DNA of 44,400 bases from Brevundimonas sp. (GTDB lineage Bacteria > Pseudomonadota > Alphaproteobacteria > Caulobacterales > Caulobacteraceae): contig NZ_JAEMRO010000013.1 of the NCBI RefSeq assembly GCF_016463295.1, positions 1 to 44,400 of the forward strand, in the 5' to 3' direction. A model generated the notes under the pieces. That model was not told where the DNA came from. It made no database searches and saw only the letters and a program-made list of their open reading frames with translations. Numbering within the stretch: position 1 is the first letter of the stretch; every line of letters begins with the position of its first letter. Of this stretch, positions 29,849 to 38,332 are shown piece after piece. The position numbers were made by a program, and so were the translations under genes.

Positions 29849-30718
29849 CTAAAAGACAGCAGCCTGCGGTGCCGCATGATGGCTGGCCCAGGCCCGCTTC
29901 ATGCCGTCCGTGTCGTACGGCATGGCGATCCGCCCCTCAGCATCAATGGCGATCAGTCCGCCGTCGCCGCCCAGGCGTGCGACCTCGACCAGTACGCCCG
30001 CCGCCGCCTGATCCAAACCTTGACCGGCATACCGAACACGCGCCGCCAGATCATGGGCGGCCGAGGCGCGGATGAAGGCCTCTCCCAGGCCGGTGCAAGA
30101 GACTGCGACCCGGCTGTCCGCCCAGGTGCCTCCCCCGATGATCGGTGTGTCCCCGACCCGGCCCGGCCGCTTGCCATAGATGCCCCCGGTCGAGGTCGCA
30201 GCGGCCAGACCGCCGGATATATCCAGAGCCACGGCCCCGACCGTGCCGTGCCCCTCCTCGAGATCGACTGCTTCAAAGCCGTCGGGTCGCACCAGCCAGT
30301 CCAGGCCGGGCGGACTGGCCGTGCAGGATTGCTCCGCCGCGAAGGCCTCTGCCCCGGCTGACGTGAGCATGACATGCTCGGATCGCTCCATGACCCGACG
30401 CGCGACCTGCACCGGGTTGGTGAAGCCGCGAAGGGCCGACACCGCACCCGCGCGACCATCGCGGCCATTCATGATGGAGGCATCCAGTTCGACGTCGCCC
30501 ACGGCATTAGCGGCCGAGCCGCGACCCGCGACGAACAGGCCGGACGTCTCCAGCGCCAGCACCATGGCCTCCACGACGTCCAGGGCCGACGCCCCGCGCT
30601 TCAACCGCTCGGCTCCATCGTTCACTGTCTCCAGCAAGAAGGCCTGCGCCCGATCGTAGTTGCGGCCCGCGCGGACGCCCGCGCCACCATGCAGGACCAG
30701 GCCCCACGGCGCGCTCAT
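29849..30718 (-). CDS. iaaA: isoaspartyl dipeptidase / L-asparaginase (Ntn hydrolase, type 2)
   Basis: A 289-residue Thr-nucleophile amidohydrolase that should cleave beta-aspartyl dipeptides such as beta-Asp-Arg. It opens with WGLVLHGGAG as family members do. The self-cleavage site is HG-T159 in EEGHGTVGAVALD, giving alpha and beta chains. Substrate-site motifs RVGDTPIIGGGTWAD and CTGLGEAFIR follow. The linker before the nucleophile is shorter than in the E. coli enzyme. There is no signal peptide, so it is cytoplasmic. The start at 30718 overlaps the stop of the peptidase gene as ATGA; the longer open frame upstream is inside that gene. In this cluster it would finish breakdown of cyanophycin-derived dipeptides to Asp and Arg. 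Confidence 0.85.
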   Translation of the reverse strand: MSAPWGLVLHGGAGVRAGRNYDRAQAFLLETVNDGAERLKRGASALDVVEAMVLALETSGLFVAGRGSAANAVGDVELDASIMNGRDGRAGAVSALRGFTNPVQVARRVMERSEHVMLTSAGAEAFAAEQSCTASPPGLDWLVRPDGFEAVDLEEGHGTVGAVALDISGGLAAATSTGGIYGKRPGRVGDTPIIGGGTWADSRVAVSCTGLGEAFIRASAAHDLAARVRYAGQGLDQAAAGVLVEVARLGGDGGLIAIDAEGRIAMPYDTDGMKRAWASHHAAPQAAVF

Positions 30719-31980
30719 GGCTGCACCGCGTCGAACTGTACCCGCCCCGGGGTGATCGCCAGATCGAGACTGTCCACCGTCATGCCGCCGTCTCCGTTCT
30801 CTGCCCTTCCAAACCAGGCCCGCGTCTCGGGTCGTCGCGTCAATCTCAGCTCCAACGCGCGATGGTCCGGCCCAACCGTCCATAGTCTGATCAAGGCCAA
30901 TCGCCCGCCTATCAAGTCCGCATCGATATGCTCAACGAGCGTGCGGCTGGGGACCAGTGCGCCTTGCTCGACAAGCCGCGGTTCAGTGTCGTCAGGTCGC
31001 GGCATCGACACTGCCGTTCTGAAGGGTGCCGGCGTCACCCAGCCCGTCGCCAGATCGATCTGATCGCCTGAAGCCGCCAGCGAAAGACGCAGGCCGCTTG
31101 CGGGGAAATCGTTCGGGCTACCCGTCTGTTCGGCATCGACGTCATCGATGACGGTTACGCCGCCCTTGCCGACCACGCGAGCCTTGCCTTCGTCGACGTC
31201 CACGATCAGGGCTGTGTTTTCGTCTATGCCATAGCCAAACCGGTGAGCTTCAGAGCGCAGTGTGGCCCGGACCAGACGTCCCAGGCGCGCCTGACGATCG
31301 AAATGCTGATCGATCAGTCCGAACGGGAAGAAGCCGGCCCCCGGTGCCAGGATCAGCGCACCGGTCTCCATATCGGCGGGGCCGGGCACGGCGGGGACCG
31401 GGTCCAGCAGCGCCGTCAGACCATCGCCCCGCACGATCATGGTCTCCGGCTGGATCGCGGCCCCGGCGCTGGAGCCCCCGACGACCGCGCCCTGATCGAA
31501 CCGTTGCCGCACGGCCTGCAATAACGGCGTTGGGGCACCTTGGTCGTCGAACAGGACCTGAGCCGTCCGGGCCTGATCTCCCCCGGTGAACCAGATGCCG
31601 CCCGCCGCCTGAATCATAGCCTGGTTTGCCGGGTCTGTGCCGCCCGAGTTCCACTGGCTTTCGTCATCAGGTGTCGTGTCGTCGTCGATGATCGCCGCTC
31701 TGATCAACACGATGCGCGATCGATCGACACCATAGGCCGCCATGGTGTCGCGGAAACTCTCGAACGACGCTACCGGCTCGCCGGACGCGGCGGCGATGAC
31801 GGCGATGGTGTCGTGCTCGGGGTCCGGCAACCCCGCGATCAGGGCTTGCCAGACCTCGGCATTGTCGGGCGATACGGCCCCGCCACCGATGACCAGCCGG
31901 CCAGGCTCGGCCTGACTGGGGGAGACCATTCCCGCGATCGACACTGCCATCACGATTATCGCCGACAGACAGCTGCGCAT
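30715..31980 (-). CDS. exported cyanophycinase-like peptidase (S51 family)
   Basis: A 421-residue serine peptidase expected to cut cyanophycin (multi-L-Arg-poly-L-Asp) or similar beta-linked peptides to dipeptides. Signal peptide at 1-24 (ending SPSQA), so it works in the periplasm or outside. Motifs follow the family order: FTGGDQ (Q136), nucleophile S171 in VGGSSAGAA, DQHF with H226 followed by RQARLGRL, and E254 in GIDENTALI. An extra C-terminal domain of about 120 residues follows the peptidase core; I do not recognise it. The start 31980 matches the signal peptide and shares a base with the stop of the permease (TGATG). Other S51 substrates are possible, but the neighbouring isoaspartyl dipeptidase supports the cyanophycin reading. 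Confidence 0.8.
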   Translation of the reverse strand: MRSCLSAIIVMAVSIAGMVSPSQAEPGRLVIGGGAVSPDNAEVWQALIAGLPDPEHDTIAVIAAASGEPVASFESFRDTMAAYGVDRSRIVLIRAAIIDDDTTPDDESQWNSGGTDPANQAMIQAAGGIWFTGGDQARTAQVLFDDQGAPTPLLQAVRQRFDQGAVVGGSSAGAAIQPETMIVRGDGLTALLDPVPAVPGPADMETGALILAPGAGFFPFGLIDQHFDRQARLGRLVRATLRSEAHRFGYGIDENTALIVDVDEGKARVVGKGGVTVIDDVDAEQTGSPNDFPASGLRLSLAASGDQIDLATGWVTPAPFRTAVSMPRPDDTEPRLVEQGALVPSRTLVEHIDADLIGGRLALIRLWTVGPDHRALELRLTRRPETRAWFGRAENGDGGMTVDSLDLAITPGRVQFDAVQP

Positions 31981-33509
31981 CAGGAATACCCCATCAACTG
32001 GGCCGCAACGACGAACACAGCCGCCAGGGCCAGCAAGGCCAGCACCGGCTTCCAGATAAAGCGCAACCACGTCGCCCAGCCGATGCGAGCCGCAGCCAGC
32101 GATCCCATCAGGGCAGCCGAGGCCGGGCAGACGATGTTGGTCAGGCCATCCCCCAGCTGGAAGGCCAGCACCGTCGTCTGGCGCGTCACGCCGGAGAGGT
32201 CGCCCAAAGGGGCCATCAGCGGCATGGTCAGGGCCGCCTGACCCGAGCCCGAAGCCACAAACAGATTGAGCACGCTCTGGAACCCCAGCATGCCCAAGGC
32301 GGACCCCCAGTCAGGCAGGACGGCGGACCATGTCCCCACGGTGTCCAGCAGCGTATTGATCACGCTGGGTCGGGTCGGGTCGTCCCCCCCCATCAACAGG
32401 ACGATCCCCTTGGCGATGGCGACGACGATGACCGCCGGGGTCATCTGCATCGCCCCGTCACGAAACGCTTCCGCCAGGCCGTTTGCGGTGACACCCGGCG
32501 AACGAAATACCAGGGCAAGGATCCCCACGACCAGGCCCAAAGCCAGGAACTGCCCGGCGATCTCGGCCAGGAAATAGCCCTGGCTGGTCACGCCCCAGGC
32601 GACCCAGACGATGACGACGGCCACCATGGCCAGGATCAGCCAGTCCTCGCGGCGGACGGTCTCTCGCAGGGTCGATAGCTGATCGGGGGTGCGATACAGC
32701 GTGGTGTCCAGCGCATGGGTCAGCGACCGCTCGGGGGCTGCCTTGATCCACACCGCATAGCGCCAGGCGATCGCGGCCGCCGCCAGGGTGAACACGCCCC
32801 ACATCACCAGCCGCAGCCCCATGCCGGACAGGATGGGCACCCCGGCGATCCCCTGGGCGATCACCAGGCTGAAGGGGTTCATCCAGGACGTCGCAAACCC
32901 GACCTGGGTCGCGACATAGGTCACGACCACTGCCGTCAGGCTGTCATAGCCCGTCCGGACCAGTACCGGGGCCAGGATCAGCACGAAGACGACCGCCTCC
33001 TCCCCCATGCCGAAGACAGCACCGCCCAGCGAGAACAGAACGAAAAGCAACGGGATTAGCCAGGTCTTGCCCGTTTCGCCCTGGGCCATTAGCCGCCGCA
33101 AGGCACGCTCCAGCGCCCCGGTCCTCATCACCACGCCGAACGCCCCACCGACGATCAGCAGGAAGGCCATCAGACCGACGGTTGCGGCATTGCGATCGCC
33201 GGTGACCAGCCCCTCGAACAGGAAGTTCAGAAAGCCGATCTCGCCTCCCGCACCGAACAGCGGTGCACCGCCCGCCTGAGCGTCGGGAACCAGCCGAAAG
33301 GATGCGGGATCGATCGTGGGCCGCGCACCACTGGCCGCCGAGGCGACCACATCGAACACGCCCTTGGGCACCAGCCAGCTCGCCACGAATGCCAGCACGG
33401 CAAAGCCGAGCAGGATGAGAAACGTATCCAGCCCGCTGCCGGTCGATGCCGGTGGCGGCGCGTCGGTCGGCGACGGCTGGGGGGCGTCGGTGGGCATCAG
33501 AGGCATCAT
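31980..33509 (-). CDS. YfcC/DcuC-like inner-membrane permease
   Basis: A 509-residue protein with about 11-12 hydrophobic helices. Its N-terminus is Pro-rich and cytoplasmic. Family patches include GGAFGVVMRTGALE, FSLGGAVFGMGEEAVVFV, VGFATSWMNPFSLVIAQGIA and, late, FVASGSGQAALTMPLMAPLGD, typical of the YfcC group (Pfam DcuC-like, PF03606), which is thought to move amino acids, dipeptides or dicarboxylates. Placed between a TonB receptor and an exported cyanophycinase-like peptidase, it is a good candidate importer of the released dipeptides or amino acids. The start is one of several ATGs at 33509, 33506 and 33497; none has a strong ribosome binding site. Confidence 0.82.
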   Translation of the reverse strand: MMPLMPTDAPQPSPTDAPPPASTGSGLDTFLILLGFAVLAFVASWLVPKGVFDVVASAASGARPTIDPASFRLVPDAQAGGAPLFGAGGEIGFLNFLFEGLVTGDRNAATVGLMAFLLIVGGAFGVVMRTGALERALRRLMAQGETGKTWLIPLLFVLFSLGGAVFGMGEEAVVFVLILAPVLVRTGYDSLTAVVVTYVATQVGFATSWMNPFSLVIAQGIAGVPILSGMGLRLVMWGVFTLAAAAIAWRYAVWIKAAPERSLTHALDTTLYRTPDQLSTLRETVRREDWLILAMVAVVIVWVAWGVTSQGYFLAEIAGQFLALGLVVGILALVFRSPGVTANGLAEAFRDGAMQMTPAVIVVAIAKGIVLLMGGDDPTRPSVINTLLDTVGTWSAVLPDWGSALGMLGFQSVLNLFVASGSGQAALTMPLMAPLGDLSGVTRQTTVLAFQLGDGLTNIVCPASAALMGSLAAARIGWATWLRFIWKPVLALLALAAVFVVAAQLMGYS

Positions 33510-33525
33510 GATCGTACTCGCACAG

Positions 33526-33564
33526 GGGCCGGGATCGAGACCGGGTCGCAAACGCGCCCGGCCC
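33526..33564 (-). terminator. hairpin between receptor and permease genes
   Basis: GGGCCGGG (33526-33533) and CCCGGCCC (33557-33564) can pair in an 8-bp stem with a 23-nt loop, starting 8 nt after the receptor stop. With no T-run it may only attenuate transcription, leaving less message for the downstream permease and peptidase genes, or protect the receptor mRNA end. Confidence 0.45.
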
Positions 33565-33572
33565 TTTCGCCG

Positions 33573-36500
33573 CTAGAAGCGGCGCGTGATCCGCACGGTG
33601 GCGAACCGACCCAGTGTGTCGTGATTGATGTGGTCCACATTGGCCCCGCTGCCCAACACCCGCGGCGCATCCTCGTCGAACAGGTTGCGCACGTTGAGCT
33701 GGACGGTCGTGTCCTCGCCAAGCTCGCGGCTCAGGCTGAAGTCGAAGGTGGTCCAGGCCGAAACCTCGACCTCTGCATTGGCAGGCAGGCCGACGGCCGC
33801 CAGGGTGCGGGGGTCGGGATCGTCCTTGTACGAGTTTGTGTAGTTGGCCTGTACGCTGGCGCGCCACGGGCCATTTTTCCAGCGCAGCTTCGCCGTCGCG
33901 GCCAGTCGGGGATACTGATACTCGCCCGCCTCATCGATGGGTACGGACGTCAGCGACGCCTGACGTTCGAACTCCAGCAGATAGCTGGCATCAACCAGGG
34001 CCGTGAAGTCGCCCCAGGGCGTATCGTAGATCCGCTGGGTGTAGCGGAAATCCAGCCCCCTGGCCTGCTGGTAGCCGAGGTTGCCGATCTGGAAATGGGC
34101 GTCGGTGACAAAGCCCGTCGACGACACTTCCAGGCCCGGCGTACCGGTCGGCAGCAGGCCCTGACCGACCACCGCAAACTCGCCGGCCAAGGCACGGCGG
34201 ATGAAGTCGTCGCGGTCCAGCCCGACCAGGTTCTCGTGTCGGATGTCCCAATAGTCGAGACCGATATCGATGGTGTCCGTCGGCGTAAAGACTGCGCCAA
34301 AGCCGTAGGACTCGGCGTTCTCGGCTTCGAGGTTTGGATTGCCGACGTCTTCCGACAGCAGCGCCTGACCCGTCGCACCTGCATCGCCGTCGCACGCCCC
34401 CGGCGTCTCCTCGCAATCGACGCGATAGCTGGACAACAGCACCCCCGCGCCGCTCTGCGCCAGCGACGGCGCGCGGAAGGAGGTCGACCAGTTGGCACGC
34501 AGGACCAGGCTGTCCAGCGGGGCCCATCGCAGCGCCACCTTCGGATTGAAGTCGCCGCCGAAGTCGTCGTAGTCGTCGTACCGGCCCGCCAGCTGCAGTT
34601 CCAGATTGTCGGCCAGCGGCACATAGAACTCCGCAAACGCGGCCCACTGATCGCGCTGGCCCAAGGCGGAGGTGGAACTGAAGCCCAGGATCGGTTCCGG
34701 ATTATCCGGCGTCGCCACCGCATCGCCCGACGGCGTGTCGCGCAGCTCTTCCCGACGGATTTCCGCGCCGAACGCGGCCTTGACGGTGCGACCGTTGAAG
34801 GTGAACAGATCGCCGTCCGCCGAGATGTCCGCCGCATACAGGCGCGACCGGCCCCGCCGCTCGGCGGTGGTGTTCAAAATGTCAGCCAGGCGCGGATCCT
34901 GGTTCGTCTGACCCCCGAAGGGATTGTACCACAGCGTGGTCTTGCCGATGTCCTCGCAGGTGTCGCCGACAAAGTCCGCATCCGGGCGGTTCAGGTCCAC
35001 GTCCCAGCGCTCGACGCGGGTGCCGTCGGTACACAGATTGCCCAGATTGGCATCATAAAAGGCGGCTGTGCGCACCAGGCCGCTCAGCCCGCGCTGGATC
35101 CGGTCATTCCCGCCATAGGTCAGGGCGGCTTCGACGCTCCAGCCGTTGTCGAAGCGGTGGTTCAGACCGCTGACCAGACGGAAGCTCTCGGACTCGACCT
35201 CGACCGCCCGCGGCTCCAGCAACTTGCCATAGGCGTAGATCGGAAAGCCGTAGAAGTCACTGAAGTCGGTGAAGCCCGCATCTTCGACCAGATCGTCCTG
35301 AAGGGCCGTCGGCCAGAAGGGGTTTTCCGGATCTATGGGCGTGCGCGAGAAGTTGGCGGGCGACCCCGTGCCTCTGGATTCGCTCTGCTGGTACAGCACC
35401 TCATTGAACCATTCGGTGCGGTCGTCGATGCGCCATTTGTGGCTGAACAGCAGGCCGCGGCTTTCCAGCTCCTCATCCGTGGCGGTGAAATCGTTGACAT
35501 CGACTTCGCAATACTCGCCCAGATTGCCGCTGCCGAAATCGCCCGCCGGACAGCCGCCGTCGCCGGGCTCTTCGGTCTGATCGAAGGTGTTGGCGAACAG
35601 GTCGTTGAAGCTGGGGTAGAAGCCTTGCTGGCTGGGGCGGAAGCTGTCGGCCGTATAGCTGCGGTCGCGGTCGTAGAAGGCGTTGCGCTTGAACCAGTCG
35701 CCGACCAGCATCAGCGAGTGGTCGCCGACCTGTCCGCCGATCACGGCGCTGACATTGGTCTTGCCCTCATCGGTCGAGGCGGTCGAGTCGCCATAGGAGA
35801 CGCTGATCTCGGCCCCCTCGAAATCGTCGCGCAGGATATAGTTGACCACACCGGCCACGGCGTCCGCGCCATACAAGGCCGAGGCGCCGTTGGGCAGGAC
35901 ATCCACCCGCTCGATCGCCGCCAGGGGGATGGAGTTGGCGTCGATGAAGGACTCTTGACCACGCGCGAACGAGGCCACGTAGGCACGGCGGCTGTTGATC
36001 AGCGTCAGGGTCGCTCCGGTCCCCAAGCCGCGCAGAGAAACGCCGGCGGCCCCCACGGGCGTGCTGCCCGACAGCGGGCCTGCGGTCGATGTCGAGAAGG
36101 TGCCGCTGCCGCCCGACGTCTGGGGCAGATCGCGCAGGACATCGATGATCTGGGTGGCCCCGGACTCGCGAATTTCCTCGGCGGTTACGGTGCGAGCCTG
36201 GACCGGACCGTCGTTCGGCAGGCCACGGATGCGCGATCCCGTGACGGCCACCTCTTCCAGCTCCGTGGCGTCGGACGACGCATCCTGGTCGCCGGCCCGA
36301 ATGGCATAGGCCCCTGACGAGGTCCGTATATAGGAAAGACCTGAACCCGACAGCAGCGCACTTAACGCCTGATCTGGCGAGGTCGCGCCCTGCACGCCAC
36401 CCGTCCGGGCGTCACCGACCGTCTCGGCCGTGAACAAAACATCGGCTCCCGTCGCCAGAGCAACGCGGCGCAAGGCGTCGTCCAGTCGCCCCGCCGGAAC

Positions 36501-36617
36501 GGTGATAGGGGCCGATTGCGTCTGCGCGACCGCCGCCTGCGATATCGGCAGCACGATACAGGCGGTGCCCAGCATCAGCGCCGCGCGGAACCCCAGCAGT
36601 CCGGAACGTGTCGTCAT
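33573..36617 (-). CDS. TonB-dependent transducer with N-terminal STN domain (FecA type)
   Basis: A 1014-residue outer-membrane receptor. Signal peptide (LMLGTACIVLPISQAAVAQ), then an STN (secretin/TonB N-terminus) signalling domain at about 35-105 (PAGRLDDALRRVALATGADV, DQALSALLSGSGLSY), TonB box region (ELEEVAVTG), plug (about 125-250: IIDVLRDLPQTSGG, GVSLRGLG, LPNGASALYGADAVAGVVNY) and barrel ending in RITRRF. STN domains relay substrate binding to a FecR-type anti-sigma factor, and the genes for FecR and the sigma factor lie immediately upstream. The start 36617 has GGGGGA about 8 nt upstream and fits the signal peptide. The downstream peptidase and dipeptidase suggest a peptide substrate, possibly cyanophycin fragments; that is inference. 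Confidence 0.9.
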   Translation of the reverse strand: MTTRSGLLGFRAALMLGTACIVLPISQAAVAQTQSAPITVPAGRLDDALRRVALATGADVLFTAETVGDARTGGVQGATSPDQALSALLSGSGLSYIRTSSGAYAIRAGDQDASSDATELEEVAVTGSRIRGLPNDGPVQARTVTAEEIRESGATQIIDVLRDLPQTSGGSGTFSTSTAGPLSGSTPVGAAGVSLRGLGTGATLTLINSRRAYVASFARGQESFIDANSIPLAAIERVDVLPNGASALYGADAVAGVVNYILRDDFEGAEISVSYGDSTASTDEGKTNVSAVIGGQVGDHSLMLVGDWFKRNAFYDRDRSYTADSFRPSQQGFYPSFNDLFANTFDQTEEPGDGGCPAGDFGSGNLGEYCEVDVNDFTATDEELESRGLLFSHKWRIDDRTEWFNEVLYQQSESRGTGSPANFSRTPIDPENPFWPTALQDDLVEDAGFTDFSDFYGFPIYAYGKLLEPRAVEVESESFRLVSGLNHRFDNGWSVEAALTYGGNDRIQRGLSGLVRTAAFYDANLGNLCTDGTRVERWDVDLNRPDADFVGDTCEDIGKTTLWYNPFGGQTNQDPRLADILNTTAERRGRSRLYAADISADGDLFTFNGRTVKAAFGAEIRREELRDTPSGDAVATPDNPEPILGFSSTSALGQRDQWAAFAEFYVPLADNLELQLAGRYDDYDDFGGDFNPKVALRWAPLDSLVLRANWSTSFRAPSLAQSGAGVLLSSYRVDCEETPGACDGDAGATGQALLSEDVGNPNLEAENAESYGFGAVFTPTDTIDIGLDYWDIRHENLVGLDRDDFIRRALAGEFAVVGQGLLPTGTPGLEVSSTGFVTDAHFQIGNLGYQQARGLDFRYTQRIYDTPWGDFTALVDASYLLEFERQASLTSVPIDEAGEYQYPRLAATAKLRWKNGPWRASVQANYTNSYKDDPDPRTLAAVGLPANAEVEVSAWTTFDFSLSRELGEDTTVQLNVRNLFDEDAPRVLGSGANVDHINHDTLGRFATVRITRRF

Positions 36618-36660
36618 TGTGCATTCCCCCAGTGCGCCATCTTGGGCGTCTGAAGGGTTC

Positions 36661-36688
36661 GACGCAGTCGTTCGCCCGTCCCTCACCC
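36661..36688 (-). promoter_or_regulatory. candidate ECF sigma promoter before the receptor gene
   Basis: On the minus strand a GGGTGAGGG element (36688-36680) is followed, after about 15 nt, by CGTC (36664-36661), about 45 nt before the receptor start. An AT-rich TTTTCTTTG tract lies just upstream. Comparable boxes precede FecI/FecR-controlled TonB receptors in related alphaproteobacteria as I recall; this is a pattern match by eye only. Confidence 0.35.
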
Positions 36689-36735
36689 CCGGCACAAAGA
36701 AAATGTGACGGACTTGCGGCGAAGGTGTGTGAGCG

Positions 36736-37743
36736 TCAGTTTTCGCGACGCTTCAACAGAAGCATGTCGCCGTCCTGCGCCGCGATTTCCACGGGCAGGA
36801 TGGTCTGGACGGTCTGCACAAAGGCCTCCGGGTCGCCGGTACCGAAAACGCCGCTGATCTTCATCGCCGCGATCTGCGGATCGTCGATAACGATGGCGCG
36901 TGCATTGTACCGATTGATCTCGGCCACGGCCTCACCCAGCGGCCGATTGTCGAAGACCATCTTCCCGAACCGCCATGCTCCCGTGACAGCCGGATCGATG
37001 GCGGTGACGCTCATACCCGCCGTCGTCTCGATAGCCGACTGACCGGGACGCAGCACGACCTCGGGCCGAGGCGTATCCGCCGCATTCACCGGTTTGGCTT
37101 CGTCTGCGGCGTAGAGGGCGACGACGCCCTGCTCCAGCACGACATTGAGCCCGGCGCCCTTGCGATGGACATCGAAGATCGTGCCCAGCGCCCTCACCTC
37201 CTGATCGCCGGCGAACACTCGGAAAGGCCGGTCGGCGTCATGCGCGACCTCGAACCGGGCCTGGCCCTGGTCCAGCCACAGGCGACGTTCGCCCCCTTGC
37301 ATGCGAGCGCGAAGCCGCGAATTGACGTTCAGGGTAATGACGCTGCCGTCTTCCAGCACGACCCGCCGCGTTTCGCCCCTGCGGGTCTCATAGACATCAG
37401 GACGCGCCAGAATGGAGGGGGAGACGGCCACGATGACCAGCGTCGCCGCGATCGCCGTCAGGCCCGCCGCCAGAGCGCGCCTGCGCCCCGCCAGATCAAT
37501 CCGCGGGCGACGCAGCACGCGCCGCGCGTAGGGATCGTCGGCCATCGACCGCATCAGCTGGGCCATGTCCTGCATGCGATCATAGGCCTTGCGGCCCTCC
37601 GGATCGTTCAGGGACCAGGCGTCGAATGCCGACAGGTCTTCCGGCGTACGCTGGTCGGACCCCATGCGTGCCGCCCAACCCTCCGGCGTCGTCGGAAAGC
37701 TGGCCAGGTCAGGATTGGATATCAGACGCCAGGGCGAGGTCAT
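36736..37743 (-). CDS. FecR-family anti-sigma factor
   Basis: A 335-residue single-pass inner-membrane regulator. The cytoplasmic N-terminus (DUF4880-like: EGWAARMGSDQRTPEDLSAF) would bind the sigma factor. One transmembrane helix lies at about 88-110 (ALAAGLTAIAATLVIVAVS). The periplasmic FecR domain follows (about 117-215: RRGETRRVVLEDGSVITLNV, FRVFAGDQEVRALGTIFDVH), then a C-terminal STN-like segment (ISGVFGTGDPEAFVQTVQTI) that would contact the receptor. The gene overlaps the sigma factor gene by ATGA (37740-37743). It should hold the sigma factor inactive until the STN receptor signals. Confidence 0.92.
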   Translation of the reverse strand: MTSPWRLISNPDLASFPTTPEGWAARMGSDQRTPEDLSAFDAWSLNDPEGRKAYDRMQDMAQLMRSMADDPYARRVLRRPRIDLAGRRRALAAGLTAIAATLVIVAVSPSILARPDVYETRRGETRRVVLEDGSVITLNVNSRLRARMQGGERRLWLDQGQARFEVAHDADRPFRVFAGDQEVRALGTIFDVHRKGAGLNVVLEQGVVALYAADEAKPVNAADTPRPEVVLRPGQSAIETTAGMSVTAIDPAVTGAWRFGKMVFDNRPLGEAVAEINRYNARAIVIDDPQIAAMKISGVFGTGDPEAFVQTVQTILPVEIAAQDGDMLLLKRREN

Positions 37744-38279
37744 GGACGATCCATCCCCATGCGTCGGTCCAGATGGGCGATAGCCTTCATCATCTGCTTT
37801 TCGATAGCGCTGACCGTCACGCCATAGCGGGCGGCCAACTGGCTATAGCTCAGACCGTCCATGCGGCTCAGCATCAGGATTTCACGGCGTCGGGCAGGCA
37901 TCTCGTCCAGAACCTCTTTCAGCCGCTCGAGTTGCTGCCTGGAGTTCAAGACGCGCTCGGCCGAAGGTTCCTCATCGGTCAGGATCACATCGTCTGTGCA
38001 ATCATGCAGTTTCGCGCCCCTGACCCCGTCTCGCCGCGCCCGATCGGCGATGACCGCCGCCGCCACGCGAAAGACATAGGCCTCGGGATTGTCGATCCGC
38101 GACCGATCCTGAAGCTTCAGCATGCGCAGCAGCACGTCTTGGGTGTAATCGTCAGCGACATCTGCGCTGAACCCGCGCTTGCGGAAATAGCGATGCAGCG
38201 GCTGGGCAAACTGCGCCGCCAGATCGGCCATGAACCGATCCTCATTGGGTCTGTTCAGGCTGGCCGCAGCTTGGTTCAC
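37740..38279 (-). CDS. ECF sigma factor, FecI type
   Basis: A protein of up to 179 residues with sigma region 2 (about 28-62: LHRYFRKRGFSADVADDYTQ, DVLLRMLKL) and region 4 (about 125-172: DEMPARRREILMLSRMDGLS, SQLAARYGVTVSAIEKQMMK). It should direct RNA polymerase to the receptor operon and is controlled by the adjacent FecR. The longest frame starts with GTG at 38279, which has a poor ribosome binding site. An ATG at 38231 preceded by AGGA at a 7-nt spacing is a serious alternative and would give 163 residues with both regions intact. Confidence 0.9.
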   Translation of the reverse strand: MNQAAASLNRPNEDRFMADLAAQFAQPLHRYFRKRGFSADVADDYTQDVLLRMLKLQDRSRIDNPEAYVFRVAAAVIADRARRDGVRGAKLHDCTDDVILTDEEPSAERVLNSRQQLERLKEVLDEMPARRREILMLSRMDGLSYSQLAARYGVTVSAIEKQMMKAIAHLDRRMGMDRP

Positions 38280-38293
38280 AGCTCAGCCTAGCA

Positions 38294-38305
38294 CCGGATA
38301 TCCGG
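38294..38305. promoter_or_regulatory. 12-bp perfect palindrome upstream of the sigma factor gene
   Basis: CCGGATATCCGG is an uninterrupted palindrome in the 53-bp gap between the permease stop (38333) and the sigma start. It could be an operator for the sigma gene, but a 12-bp palindrome can also arise by chance in GC-rich DNA. Confidence 0.3.
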
Positions 38306-38332
38306 GGTACGGCAAGAGGTGATCCGCCAGCA

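Noticed and set aside
33621..36317. 898-codon plus-strand open frame opposite the STN receptor
   Set aside because: Its composition (rich in Arg, Ala, Val, Gln without domains) is typical of a reverse-strand shadow; the minus-strand product is a complete TonB receptor.
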